64,000 bases of DNA from Bacillaceae bacterium. GTDB lineage: Bacteria > Bacillota > Bacilli > JACDOE01. Location: NCBI GenBank assembly GCA_017656255.1, contig JACDOE010000001.1, positions 1,143,947 to 1,207,946 on the forward strand, written 5' to 3'. The notes under the pieces are model-generated. The model made no database searches and had not been told where the DNA came from. It saw only the letters and a program-made list of their open reading frames with translations. The position numbers and the translations under genes are program-made. Shown in pieces: positions 29,499 through 38,873 of the stretch. Positions within the stretch are counted from its first letter, which is position 1, and every line of letters begins with the position of its first letter.

Positions 29499-29576
29499 AT
29501 GAAAGCAGGTGTGGAATGTATGAATGTATTGAAAAAACACCCTGAATCGGGTGGTTGTGTATCGGGAGCAAAATGA
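29499..29576 (+). CDS. possible 25-residue peptide
   Basis: A short open frame, MKAGVECMNVLKKHPESGGC followed by VSGAK, with an excellent AGGAGG seven bases upstream of its ATG. It lies in the leader of the following lipoprotein gene. It has no signal peptide and no recognised family. It may be a translated leader or chance; only the ribosome-binding site supports it. Confidence 0.25.
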   Translation: MKAGVECMNVLKKHPESGGCVSGAK

Positions 29577-29622
29577 TGACATTCGAACTCAACCTTAAGG
29601 GAAAGTCATGGGAGGGATTCTG

Positions 29623-30120
29623 ATGAAAAAAATGCTCGTTTTTACAATGATGCTAGCTATTATTGCCATTGCCGGTTGTTCTAATTCTTCAGAAACGGAT
29701 CAGAATGTATTCAAAACAACAAAAGTCAAGGCTGCAAAAATACAGGTGTACGAACAATCTTTTTTGGCTGAAGATGTTACTGTCGACCTTGATGGTGATG
29801 GCAAAAAGGAAAGTATCAAACTGTATATTGAACCTGCCCCGATCGAAAATAAAGAAGGTGAATATCTATGGGATGACAGTCATGTCTGGCAACTTATCGT
29901 TTTAGCCAATGGTCAAACTTTTCCGCTTTATAACGATCATTTTAACGGCAAATTGAAGTTCTGGATTGTCAACAATGGCGAGAAAAAGGAGATCATCTTA
30001 CTTAAAGATGGCATACAATTGTCGCTAGAGACTTATGAATATAACCAAAATGGGTATTTTGAGAGGAAAGTTCACTATCTCAGTTCAGAAACGTTGATTC
30101 GATCATCTGCCATTCATTAG
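29623..30120 (+). CDS. small lipoprotein with an acidic calcium-loop-like motif, function unknown
   Basis: 165 residues. The signal peptide MKKMLVFTMMLAIIAIAGC has lipobox IAGC. The mature part has VTVDLDGDGKKESIKLYIEP, the DxDGDGxxE pattern typical of FG-GAP/dockerin-like calcium loops, followed by beta-rich sequence. GGGAGGG precedes the ATG at 29623. The gene is markedly more AT-rich than its surroundings, as are the next two, suggesting recent acquisition. The role is unknown. Confidence 0.72.
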   Translation: MKKMLVFTMMLAIIAIAGCSNSSETDQNVFKTTKVKAAKIQVYEQSFLAEDVTVDLDGDGKKESIKLYIEPAPIENKEGEYLWDDSHVWQLIVLANGQTFPLYNDHFNGKLKFWIVNNGEKKEIILLKDGIQLSLETYEYNQNGYFERKVHYLSSETLIRSSAIH

Positions 30121-30132
30121 AGCGGGACTTGC

Positions 30133-30630
30133 TTAAAAACGTTTTTTCTGTAAAAAAGGCGTAACCACTTCTTGTTGAACACGATATAACTTCTCCCTGA
30201 TTTTCATCGTACTATCTTCATTCAGGGAAAAGTCAAGGGTCTGCTCAAATTCTTTCAAAACCCGGATCAACTGCTTGATGTCGCGGACATCCTGATCCTG
30301 AAAGTCTCCCCGGGTTGCTTTGTTCAACTTATCCGAGATGGTCTCCTGTAAATACTCGTTAAATTGATAGAAAGGATAGCTCAGGTCGGCAAGATTACCG
30401 ATTTGACGATTGGCATATAGAACTTTCTGTACAATGGAAAGTTGTTTTACCCAGTTCCGATCCCTCTTATTTTGATCCAATACGCCTTCCAGCCGTATCC
30501 GAATGTGATTGTGATTCTGCACATAACGGACAAGAATTTCCCGTTCCGTGGAGGCACCGCGATGATAGCCCCAGTAGAGAAGTACGGCATTTAATAATAA
30601 CGAAACGATTAAAATATGTTTTATATTCAT
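30133..30630 (-). CDS. hypothetical membrane-anchored protein
   Basis: 165 residues. One N-terminal span (ILIVSLLLNAVLLYWGYHRG) anchors a charged, mostly helical domain that is predicted to face outside. No known motif was recognised. GGAGGAGG lies seven bases before the ATG, which supports a real gene. It converges on the preceding lipoprotein gene with a 12-bp gap. Confidence 0.6.
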   Translation of the reverse strand: MNIKHILIVSLLLNAVLLYWGYHRGASTEREILVRYVQNHNHIRIRLEGVLDQNKRDRNWVKQLSIVQKVLYANRQIGNLADLSYPFYQFNEYLQETISDKLNKATRGDFQDQDVRDIKQLIRVLKEFEQTLDFSLNEDSTMKIREKLYRVQQEVVTPFLQKKRF

Positions 30631-30735
30631 GACTTTTCCTCCTCCGGTAACCCTTTAATACCGTTGTTAATAACGTAATGAAAACGACTGTGATTTTTTT
30701 CTATACGTACTCCTCTTTTTCCAGGTGGTGAAATA

Positions 30736-31011
30736 ATGAACAAAAAAATCACCCTGTCTATCCTATCATTCTGGACCAGCTTAATCCTTGTTTTTGTAAG
30801 TGCGTTGATCTATTTGATGCCAGCGGTGACGAACTTTAGCTTTAATGATGCCACTGAAATTTTACTATACATAATGGGATTGTTTTCGTTGTTAACTATT
30901 CTAATGGCGTTTGTCGGTCTTTTTAAGGACAAAGGCAGTTTAAAGATATTCGGATTTCTGGATATCGCCATCAATATTGTAGCGATTTTACCCTTTTATG
31001 GTTTATGTTAA
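30736..31011 (+). CDS. hypothetical small membrane protein
   Basis: 91 residues with three predicted spans (SILSFWTSLILVFVSALIYL; TEILLYIMGLFSLLTILMAF; IFGFLDIAINIVAILPFYGL). AGGTGGTG lies upstream of the ATG. It is AT-rich. No family was recognised; it resembles many short integral membrane proteins of Bacilli. Confidence 0.55.
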   Translation: MNKKITLSILSFWTSLILVFVSALIYLMPAVTNFSFNDATEILLYIMGLFSLLTILMAFVGLFKDKGSLKIFGFLDIAINIVAILPFYGLC

Positions 31012-31195
31012 TTGGACTCAATCTCATGAATTAATTTTTTCGAATCCTCCGGGAACATAAGGTTTGTCAATCCGCTGTTCTTCTAAAATGAGTTATATGG
31101 TAAATTTTCATAAGTATCTCAAACAATCGTTTCCTCACAACAAAAAAGAGCAGCCCCTTTACCAGATCAGGGCCACCCCCTCTTCAAACCTAAAA

Positions 31196-32332
31196 TCACA
31201 AAACCGTCCACTGTTTCGGATAGGATGTCAGCACCTCTACACCCTGCTCCGTCACGATCACATCATCTTCAATCCGCACACCGCCGATATCCGGAATATA
31301 TATTCCCGGCTCCACCGTAAACACCATCCCCGGTTCAATCCGATCCTGATTCTCCTGGTGCATGGAAGGCGGTTCATGGACTTCAATGCCCATGCCGTGA
31401 CCGACCCGATGGATGAAATTGTCGCCGAAACCCGCTGCTTCGATGTGTTGGCGGGCGACACGATCGATCTCACCGATGGCAGCCCCCGGTTTGATCGCCT
31501 CAATCGCCTTTAGCTGGGCTTCGAGCACCGTCTGATAAATGGTGCGCATGCGGGAATCCACAACATCCTCATCCCCCACCACAAACGTACGGGTAATGTC
31601 CGAAGCGTAACCGCCGGCAAATGCCCCCATGTCAATCAGAAGAAAATCACCGGGGCGAAGCTCCGCCATGCCTGGTTTCCCGTGAGGGAGCGCGGTTCGT
31701 GTTCCGGTGAGGACAATGGTATCAAAGGCCGGGGCCTCTGCCCCCAGCAGTCTCATTTGATAATCGATTTCCGCCGCCAGCTCCATCTCTTTGACTCCGG
31801 GCTTTACCTTCCTGACCGCAATGGCCAGAGCTTTTTCCATCATCTCAATCGAAGCCTTGATTTTCTGTTTTTCCAGATCGTCCTTTTTCATGCGGATCCC
31901 GTAGGTTACATCCGTCATATCGACAAAGGCGGCTTCCTGAAAAAGGGATTCCAACCCTTCATAGCGGTCGAGGGATACTACACCTTTTTCCAGACCAATC
32001 GTCCGATATCGGTCGAAGCCACCCACTCCCTCTTTTTTCCACAGTTCATAGGGATCTTCGTGGTCCCGGTAATACAAAATCCGGTCCACACTCGCCTTTT
32101 CTTCAGCTTCCTGCTTCTCGAGAAAAGGCACGATCATAAAATCAGATTCGTGTCTAGACATAAACAGGGCCAGTAATCGTTCATGGGGATCGCTAAGAAA
32201 ACCGGTAAAATAAAAAATATTGGCCGGAGACAGCAGGATCACTCCGTCGATCCCGCTCTCCTCCATCTTTTCTTTTAATTTCGCCCGTCTGAGAACGTAC
32301 AAGTCCTGTTGTTCCGTATCCAGTTGAGCCAT
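31196..32332 (-). CDS. M24 family metallopeptidase (Xaa-Pro dipeptidase/aminopeptidase)
   Basis: 378 residues with a creatinase-like N-terminal domain ([20 protein letters not shown]) and a pita-bread catalytic domain. The five metal ligands can be placed: two Asp in [20 protein letters not shown], His in [15 protein letters not shown], Glu in [10 protein letters not shown] and Glu in [19 protein letters not shown] precedes the ATG. It is the last gene of the peptide transporter unit (15 bp after the permease), which suggests that it processes imported proline-containing peptides. Confidence 0.92.
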   Translation of the reverse strand: MAQLDTEQQDLYVLRRAKLKEKMEESGIDGVILLSPANIFYFTGFLSDPHERLLALFMSRHESDFMIVPFLEKQEAEEKASVDRILYYRDHEDPYELWKKEGVGGFDRYRTIGLEKGVVSLDRYEGLESLFQEAAFVDMTDVTYGIRMKKDDLEKQKIKASIEMMEKALAIAVRKVKPGVKEMELAAEIDYQMRLLGAEAPAFDTIVLTGTRTALPHGKPGMAELRPGDFLLIDMGAFAGGYASDITRTFVVGDEDVVDSRMRTIYQTVLEAQLKAIEAIKPGAAIGEIDRVARQHIEAAGFGDNFIHRVGHGMGIEVHEPPSMHQENQDRIEPGMVFTVEPGIYIPDIGGVRIEDDVIVTEQGVEVLTSYPKQWTVL

Positions 32333-32347
32333 GCCAGCGCCTCCTGA

Positions 32348-33244
32348 TCATTGTTTCATTTTGGGGTCCAGGGCATCACGCAGACCGTCCCCCATCAAAT
32401 TAAATCCTAACACGGTCAACATGATACATAAACCCGGAAAAACCACGGTCCAGGGAGCTTTCTGGATGTAATCCTTGGACTCCGCCAGCATCGTTCCCCA
32501 TTCCGGCTGCGGGGGCTGAGCCCCGAGGCCAAGAAATCCCAGTGCAGCGGCCTCCAGAATCGCAGTAGCGATCCCCAGCGAAGCCTGAACAATAATCGGC
32601 GCCGTGCTGTTCGGCAGAATATGATGAAAAATAATGCGGGCATCTTTCATCCCCTGGGCCCGGGCCGCCATGATATAATCCTCTTCCTTGATACTCAGCA
32701 CCGTGGATCGGACCAGGCGACCAAAGGTGGGGATATTGACGATGGCGATGGCCAGTATCGCATTTTCCAGAGACGGGCCCAGAATGGCGACGATGGCGAT
32801 AGCCAGCAGAATACTGGGAAACGCCAGCATGATATCAAAAATCCGGGAAATCAGCATATCTACCCAGCGTCCATAATAACCCGCCAGAATTCCCATCAGG
32901 GATCCGACCACCATCGAACCCATCACCGCAAAAAAGCCGACAAACAGTGAGATTCGCGCCCCGTAGATCAGGCGTGTAAACAGGTCGCGCCCCAGTCCGT
33001 CTGTTCCCAGCCAGTTTTCGGAAGACGGCGGTTTCAGGCGATTATACAGGTCTTTTCCGTCCCACGGGTGAGACGTAATCACCGGAGCCAGCACCGCTAA
33101 AAGAATAAATAAAAGAATAATCAGTGCACCTGCAATGGCTGATTTATGCCGCCATAACCTGCGCCACGCATCACGCCATGGGCCGGATGCCGCAGACGGA
33201 TCGACCGCTGTTTTCTGTGTTTCCTCAAGCATGACCTGGCTCAT
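32348..33244 (-). CDS. oppC: peptide ABC transporter permease (OppC/DppC type)
   Basis: 298-residue permease with an N-terminal cytoplasmic tail, a first span, and five further spans. It has the OppC-N signature LYNRLKPPSSENWLGTDGLG and the EAA loop AARAQGMKDARIIFHHILPN that contacts the ATPases. It lies 11 bp after the partner permease and 15 bp before the M24 peptidase. Confidence 0.94.
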   Translation of the reverse strand: MSQVMLEETQKTAVDPSAASGPWRDAWRRLWRHKSAIAGALIILLFILLAVLAPVITSHPWDGKDLYNRLKPPSSENWLGTDGLGRDLFTRLIYGARISLFVGFFAVMGSMVVGSLMGILAGYYGRWVDMLISRIFDIMLAFPSILLAIAIVAILGPSLENAILAIAIVNIPTFGRLVRSTVLSIKEEDYIMAARAQGMKDARIIFHHILPNSTAPIIVQASLGIATAILEAAALGFLGLGAQPPQPEWGTMLAESKDYIQKAPWTVVFPGLCIMLTVLGFNLMGDGLRDALDPKMKQ

Positions 33245-33255
33245 GGTATCCCCCC

Positions 33256-34260
33256 TTATTTATAGTTGATTCTCGGGTCTACTGCTGCATACAGAAGATC
33301 CACGATCAGGTTGATGAGTACGAAAATGGTGGCAACCACCAGGATGCCCGACTGAATCACCGGGTAATCCCGATAGGTAATCGCATCATAAATGTATCGT
33401 CCGATCCCGGGCCATCCGAAAATGGTCTCGGTCAGGACAGCACCGCCTAAAAGCAGCCCGGTCTGTAACCCCACCACCGTGAGAACAGGGATAAACGCAT
33501 TTTTAAGGGCATGCTTGTAATTGACCCAGAATTCATTCAGGCCTTTGGCACGTGCCGTACGAATATAGTCCTGCTTCATCACTTCCAGCATACTGGAACG
33601 AGTCATCCGGGCAATGATCGCCATGGGGATCGTTCCCAGTGCAATACCGGGAAGAATCAGATGTTTGACTACATCCCACAGGCCGGACCAGTTTCCGGTT
33701 ATAATCGTATCCAATACATAAAAATGGGTGACCACTTCAATTGGTTCCCGGACGTTATATCTTCCGGTCGACGGCAACAGTTGCAATTCCTTGGCAAACA
33801 CCCACTGTTCCATCAGTCCCAGCCAGAAGACAGGCATCGACACACCGATCAGGGCGATCAGCATACTGATGTAATCAAACCAGGTTGCCTGTTTCCATGC
33901 CGCAATAATGCCGGCATTCACACCGACAAAAATAGCGATCAGCATGGCCACGAATGTCAATTCCAGCGTGGCGGCCAGAAAAGGACCGATTTCTTCCGCA
34001 ATCTCTGCTCCGGTACGGATGGAAACTCCCAGGTCTCCCCGCATCAGATCGCCGAGAAAATGAAAATACTGAATGTACCAGGGCTCGTTGAGTCCCAGTT
34101 CCTCCCTCAATTGAGCGAGGGCCTCATCCGATGCCTTTTCCCCGAGAATCGCCCGGGCCGGATCCCCCGGAATCGCCCGGATAATGGAAAAGACAATCAG
34201 GGACATTCCGAACAGAACCGGGATCAGCATCAGCAGTCTTCTTGCGATGTATGTCCACAT
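33256..34260 (-). CDS. oppB: peptide ABC transporter permease (OppB/DppB type)
   Basis: 334 residues beginning MWTYIARRLLMLIPVLFGMS, six spans, the DppB landmark RAIPGDPARAILGEKAS and an EAA loop TARAKGLNEFWVNYKHALKN. The ATG at 34260 is used (GGAGGG seven bases upstream) rather than an in-frame ATG at 34278. It is preceded by the substrate-binding protein gene. Confidence 0.94.
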   Translation of the reverse strand: MWTYIARRLLMLIPVLFGMSLIVFSIIRAIPGDPARAILGEKASDEALAQLREELGLNEPWYIQYFHFLGDLMRGDLGVSIRTGAEIAEEIGPFLAATLELTFVAMLIAIFVGVNAGIIAAWKQATWFDYISMLIALIGVSMPVFWLGLMEQWVFAKELQLLPSTGRYNVREPIEVVTHFYVLDTIITGNWSGLWDVVKHLILPGIALGTIPMAIIARMTRSSMLEVMKQDYIRTARAKGLNEFWVNYKHALKNAFIPVLTVVGLQTGLLLGGAVLTETIFGWPGIGRYIYDAITYRDYPVIQSGILVVATIFVLINLIVDLLYAAVDPRINYK

Positions 34261-34352
34261 TATCGATCCCTCCAGCAAGGCTCACTTGTGATAGAAAGAA
34301 GGAAGGGCAGTGCCGCCTGTGGAAGAGCACTACCCTGTCCATTCAAGTCATG

Positions 34353-36026
34353 TTATTCACTGAAATAGACGTGGGTAAATTTATCAGAGCCGGTCGGATG
34401 CGGTGCAAAATCCTGGATGGTTGCTTTACCGGCCAGAGGAGGCGTCGAGTGTACCAGCGGTACCCAGGGCGCATCTTCATGGATGATTTCCTGGGCCTGC
34501 ATGTACAGCTCTGCCCGCTCAGCCTGATCGGAGAGCTGCTGGGCCTGGATTAACAGTTCATGAAGTTCATCGCTTTTGTAGAAAGCAATGTTTCCGGCGT
34601 CCGGACCTTTGGCATTGTCCTTGTCAAGCAGGACATACAGGAAGTTGTCCGGATCTCCGTTATCCCCGGTCCATCCGAGGAATGCCATGGTGTGCTCCCC
34701 TTTACCGGTTTTCTCCAGGTAAGGTGTCCACTCATGGGTAATGATTTCAGCATCGATGCCGATTTTCTCCAGGTCTGCCTGAACCGCTGCTGCAATTTTT
34801 TGTGGTTGCGGCATGTACGGACGCGGGTTAGGCATTGCCCAGAGTTCCGTTTTAAATCCATTCGGATAGCCCGCTTCGGCCAGAAGTTCTTTCGCCTTTT
34901 CCGGGTTATATTCATAGTCTTCGATACTGTCGTTGTAGCCCCACAGAGACGGCGGCATCGGATTCTTGGCCGGAACACCCAGACCGCCATAGAATGCATC
35001 AATCAGGGCCTGTTTGTTAATCGCCATGTTGATGGCGCGACGAACCTGTACATTGTCAAACGGTTCTTTCTCTGTGTTCATCGCCAGGTATCCGACGTTC
35101 ATGGACGGGCGCTTGAACAGTTTCAGATTGCTGTCTGACTCAACCGCTTCCACATCATCCGGGTTGAGCCCGATCATCAGATCGATTTCCCCGCTTTGCA
35201 GCGCAGTCAGACGTGCACTGTTATCCGGAATCACTTTAAAGATCAGGCGATCCAGTTTCGGTGCGCCTTCCATCCAGTAGTCCGCATTCTTTTCCAGAGT
35301 AATGGTGTCATTTTTCTTCCAGTCCTTGAAGACAAACGGTCCGGTTCCTACCGGGTTTTCACCGAATTTGTCACCATACTTCTTAACGGCTTCCGGGCTG
35401 GCGATTCCAAACGGAGACATAGCCAGGTTATTCAGGAACGGGCCCAGAGGCCGCTTCAACTTGAATTCAACGGTGTAATCATCCACTTTTTTGACTTCTT
35501 CAATGATGTGGCCTTCGTCTCCCTTATACCCGCCAAACATATAACCGTAGTACGGGAAGTTCCCCTGGTGATACGGGTGTTCTGGGTCCATCCAGCGTTC
35601 AAAGTTGAACACGACAGCGTCCGCATTGAAGTCCGTACCGTCGTGGAACTTGACTCCTTCACGCAGTTTGAAGGTCCAGGTCAGGCCGTCCTCAGAGTTC
35701 TCCCATTCCGTGGCGAGGGCCGGTTCAACCTGTGTGGTCTGTCCTTTATAGTCAAGAAGTGTGTCAAAAATGTTCTTGGTTACAGCGAGAGATTCACCAT
35801 CTGTGACCTGAGACGGATCAAGAGATTTGGAGTCGGCACCTCTACCGAACACCATGGTCCCTCCCTGACCCTCATTTTCACCGGTAGAACCGGTTTCGGT
35901 CTCCGAGTTTCCTTCCTGCTGACCGGACTCAGCCGGTGTGCTGCTTTCCTCTGTTGATCCACAGCCTACCAGCGCCATGGACATAGCCAGAAAAACAGAT
36001 AATACTACCAGCAGCCATTTTCGCAT
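34353..36026 (-). CDS. peptide ABC transporter substrate-binding lipoprotein
   Basis: 557 residues of SBP family 5. The lipoprotein signal peptide ends in LVGC at about residue 22, then comes a long Ser/Glu/Gly-rich linker (to about 55). The binding domain includes GADSKSLDPSQVTDGESLAV, NFERWMDPEHPYHQGNFPYY and WTGDNGDPDNFLY. The last is typical of dipeptide/oligopeptide binders. It sits between ATPase and permease genes and completes the transporter. Confidence 0.94.
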   Translation of the reverse strand: MRKWLLVVLSVFLAMSMALVGCGSTEESSTPAESGQQEGNSETETGSTGENEGQGGTMVFGRGADSKSLDPSQVTDGESLAVTKNIFDTLLDYKGQTTQVEPALATEWENSEDGLTWTFKLREGVKFHDGTDFNADAVVFNFERWMDPEHPYHQGNFPYYGYMFGGYKGDEGHIIEEVKKVDDYTVEFKLKRPLGPFLNNLAMSPFGIASPEAVKKYGDKFGENPVGTGPFVFKDWKKNDTITLEKNADYWMEGAPKLDRLIFKVIPDNSARLTALQSGEIDLMIGLNPDDVEAVESDSNLKLFKRPSMNVGYLAMNTEKEPFDNVQVRRAINMAINKQALIDAFYGGLGVPAKNPMPPSLWGYNDSIEDYEYNPEKAKELLAEAGYPNGFKTELWAMPNPRPYMPQPQKIAAAVQADLEKIGIDAEIITHEWTPYLEKTGKGEHTMAFLGWTGDNGDPDNFLYVLLDKDNAKGPDAGNIAFYKSDELHELLIQAQQLSDQAERAELYMQAQEIIHEDAPWVPLVHSTPPLAGKATIQDFAPHPTGSDKFTHVYFSE

Positions 36027-36066
36027 GTGAAAATCCCCCTTTTTTAATAGTCTGAAAGATCATGAA

Positions 36067-36100
36067 AAAAGAAAGCCAACAATGTGAAAGCCTTTCTTTT
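36067..36100 (-). terminator. intercistronic stem-loop before the substrate-binding protein gene
   Basis: On the minus strand AAAAGAAAG pairs with CTTTCTTTT around 16 bases and runs into a T tract. It looks like a partial terminator or a stabilising hairpin separating the ATPase genes from the abundant binding protein. Confidence 0.5.
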
Positions 36101-36169
36101 ATATCTTTCTATCAACTCCTTTTTTTCGAGATTTATATCAATTCTTTTTCGTAATGAAAAAGAAATGAT

Positions 36170-37147
36170 TTAACGGTTGTAAAGATGGCACGACACGAAA
36201 TGTTCGTTCCCTTCGTCTTTAAAATCGGGACGTGCTTCCTTGCAGATGTCCATGACGTGAGGGCAACGGGTATGAAAGGCACACCCTCCCGGCGGATTGG
36301 CAGGACTTGGTACATCCCCCTGCAGAATGATTTGTTCCCGCTTGAAATCCGGATCCGCAACGGGTACCGCGGATAAAAGGGCCTGTGTATAGGGATGCAT
36401 CGGATTTTCAAACAGTTCATCCCGATCGGCCAGTTCAATAATCCGGCCGAGATACATCACGCCGATCCGGTCACTGATATGCCGAACGACACTGAGGTCA
36501 TGAGCGATGAACAGGTAGGTCAGTTGAAATTGTTCCTGAAGGTCCTGAAGCAGGTTCAACACCTGGGACTGAATGGACACATCCAGTGCCGATACGGGCT
36601 CGTCTGCGACGATCAGCTTCGGGTTCAGCATCAAAGCTCGTGCGATTCCGATACGCTGTCGCTGTCCCCCGCTGAATTCATGGGGATACCGTTTGGCATG
36701 GGAACGGTTCAGCCCGACCACTTCCAGCATTTTCTCCACCCGTTCCTGTCGTTCTTTACGGCTCGAAACACCGTGTACTTTAAGCGGTTCGGACAGAATT
36801 TTTTCCACTGTATGGCGGGGATTCAAAGAGGCATACGGATCCTGAAAAATCATCTGCATATCCCGCCGCAACTTTCTGAGATTTTCCTTCGACAGACGGG
36901 TGACATCCACTCCGTCAAAAAGTACTTCGCCTTCCGTCGGTTCCACCAGCCTGAGAATGGAGCGCCCGGTGGTCGATTTTCCGCATCCGCTCTCCCCAAC
37001 CAGCCCGAGTGTTTCTCCTTTACGCACACTGAATGAGACATCATCCACAGCTTTCACATAGGCCTGCGTGGTGGAAATGACGCCTCCCCTGACCGGATAA
37101 TACTTTTTCAGGTGATTGACCTTCAGTAGTTCCTGCGCCTGATTCAA
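36170..37147 (-). CDS. oppF: peptide ABC transporter ATP-binding protein (OppF/DppF type)
   Basis: 325 residues: Walker [17 protein letters not shown]-loop [16 protein letters not shown], signature [15 protein letters not shown] and Walker [15 protein letters not shown]. The oligopeptide-transporter C-terminal domain has [16 protein letters not shown], whose cysteines bind an Fe-S cluster in some homologues. It lies 93 bp after the partner ATPase. Confidence 0.95.
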   Translation of the reverse strand: MNQAQELLKVNHLKKYYPVRGGVISTTQAYVKAVDDVSFSVRKGETLGLVGESGCGKSTTGRSILRLVEPTEGEVLFDGVDVTRLSKENLRKLRRDMQMIFQDPYASLNPRHTVEKILSEPLKVHGVSSRKERQERVEKMLEVVGLNRSHAKRYPHEFSGGQRQRIGIARALMLNPKLIVADEPVSALDVSIQSQVLNLLQDLQEQFQLTYLFIAHDLSVVRHISDRIGVMYLGRIIELADRDELFENPMHPYTQALLSAVPVADPDFKREQIILQGDVPSPANPPGGCAFHTRCPHVMDICKEARPDFKDEGNEHFVSCHLYNR

Positions 37148-37240
37148 TTTTTCTTCAACTCCCGATTCTTGACGTTGGCTGTTGATGTTGCCACTGATTC
37201 ATCCGTTTTCATGACCACGTAAGTTGTTGACGGTTCACGG

Positions 37241-38239
37241 TTACGGCTGAATCTGGTTGTGTTTTCCTTCTTCCGTATATAAAAAGCATCGACATGTGTG
37301 CTCAACTTCGACTTCCTGAAGTTCCGGCATCTGAGTCCGACAGATATCCATCACTTTTTCACATCGCGGGGCAAAACGACACCCCTCCGGCATCGATCCG
37401 GGTGCCGGCACATTTCCGGGGATCGAATAGAGCCTTTTTTTGGTATCATGGATTTGAGGGATGGATTTGATCAGCCCTTCCGTATAGGGATGCTTCGGAT
37501 TCTTGAAAATGGTACGGACATCCCCTTCTTCCACCACTTTCCCGGCATACATCACCACGACTCGGTCACACATTTCAGCCACAACACCCAGATCATGGGT
37601 AATCATCATAATCGATGTATTAAAATCACGATTGAGATCTCTCATCAGGTTGAGGATCTGGGCCTGGATGGTCACGTCAAGGGCCGTGGTTGGCTCATCC
37701 GCAATCAGAAGTTCGGGATTGCAGGCCATCGCCATCGCAATCATGACGCGCTGGCGCATGCCTCCCGACAGTTGATGCGGATATTCATCCAGAATTTCTT
37801 CAGCACGAGGGATCCCTACTTTTTTCAACATGTTGAGAGAATGTGCCCGCGCTTTCTTCTTGTCATATTTGAGGTGAAGACGCACCGGTTCACTCATCTG
37901 GTCTCCGATGGTATAAACGGGATTCAAAGATGTCATGGGTTCCTGAAAGATCATGGCGATTTCATTCCCGCGGATGGAACGCATACGTTTTTCAGAAACC
38001 TGAGTCAAATCTTCATTTTTAAAAAGGATGGAACCCCTTACAATTTTGCCAGGAGGGGACGGGATCAACCTCATCACGGAGAGGGAGGTGACACTTTTCC
38101 CACAGCCGGATTCTCCCACGATCCCCAGTATTTCTCCCGGTTTGATATGCAGGTTCACCCCTTCAACAGCCGGAACAACACCGCGATCGGTGTAAAAATA
38201 TGTATGCAGATCCTGAATCTCAAGCAAGTGATCGGTCAA
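37241..38239 (-). CDS. oppD: peptide ABC transporter ATP-binding protein (OppD/DppD type)
   Basis: 332 residues: Walker [17 protein letters not shown]-loop [16 protein letters not shown], signature [16 protein letters not shown] and Walker [15 protein letters not shown]. The C-terminal oligopeptide domain has [20 protein letters not shown]. It is the first gene of the transporter unit; a sigma-A-like promoter lies about 60 bases upstream. Confidence 0.95.
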   Translation of the reverse strand: MTDHLLEIQDLHTYFYTDRGVVPAVEGVNLHIKPGEILGIVGESGCGKSVTSLSVMRLIPSPPGKIVRGSILFKNEDLTQVSEKRMRSIRGNEIAMIFQEPMTSLNPVYTIGDQMSEPVRLHLKYDKKKARAHSLNMLKKVGIPRAEEILDEYPHQLSGGMRQRVMIAMAMACNPELLIADEPTTALDVTIQAQILNLMRDLNRDFNTSIMMITHDLGVVAEMCDRVVVMYAGKVVEEGDVRTIFKNPKHPYTEGLIKSIPQIHDTKKRLYSIPGNVPAPGSMPEGCRFAPRCEKVMDICRTQMPELQEVEVEHTCRCFLYTEEGKHNQIQP

Positions 38240-38294
38240 TGAAGGGACACCTCGTTTCTATCGTCTATAGACTTGCTGTTGTTGATATATGAAA

Positions 38295-38323
38295 ATTATC
38301 CCATTTCTATTATATGAATTCAA
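38295..38323 (-). promoter_or_regulatory. promoter of the peptide transporter operon
   Basis: On the minus strand TTGAAT (38318-38323), 17 bases, GATAAT (38295-38300). It lies in a very AT-rich 210-bp intergenic region (38240-38449) in which nothing else was recognised. Confidence 0.65.
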
Positions 38324-38449
38324 CACAAAATTGCAAATATTCAACTTTATTGAGTATTTTAAAAAATATTAATATTTATACATATAAATGTAATATTATT
38401 CATTATTTGTTAGGGGGAATTAACAGGACGCCTCCTTTCCCGACCTGTG

Positions 38450-38839
38450 TCAGGATGACATTCTTGTAATCAACCATTCCAGCCCCCGTCGTGTATTCGT
38501 ACTCAACCAGTCTCCCAGCTGATTACCAATCCGGCTCAGCCAGCTGGTTTCACGCGGAGCGGGTTCCGCCTGTTCCTGCGGGATGACCGGTTCCTTTTTC
38601 GGCTCCGTCTGCTCCGTTTCTTGCTGTGAAATCGGATTTCCACTGCGATCGGTTACGATGGTCTGGCCGAGGACCTCCAGTTCAATGCGATTCCCATCCA
38701 CTCTTTTGATATGAAAGGCGCCGGATGCTCCCGGATTCCCGTCGATCCGGCGGATGCCCTTCTCAGCGGTATCAATGCCCAGAAGCACCCCGAACAGCAG
38801 GATGCTGACCAGAAAGAAAAACTGAAATGCCAGTTTCAT
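38450..38839 (-). CDS. yqxA: YqxA-like protein (DUF3679)
   Basis: 129 residues. It has an N-terminal span (MKLAFQFFFLVSILLFGVLL), a conserved GIRRIDGNPGASGAFHIKRV region, a Gln/Glu/Pro linker and an amphipathic C-terminal helix. Bacillus YqxA lies in the same place after spoIIP and gpr; its function is unknown. The ATG at 38839 is chosen because GGAGG lies nine bases upstream and the span starts at once. Confidence 0.8.
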   Translation of the reverse strand: MKLAFQFFFLVSILLFGVLLGIDTAEKGIRRIDGNPGASGAFHIKRVDGNRIELEVLGQTIVTDRSGNPISQQETEQTEPKKEPVIPQEQAEPAPRETSWLSRIGNQLGDWLSTNTRRGLEWLITRMSS

Positions 38840-38873
38840 CGGCTGTAACCTCCTCCCTTTTTGTCTGTTGCTG

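Noticed and set aside
35196..35957. 253-codon plus-strand frame
   Set aside because: It lies wholly antisense to the peptide-binding lipoprotein gene and has no recognisable motif.
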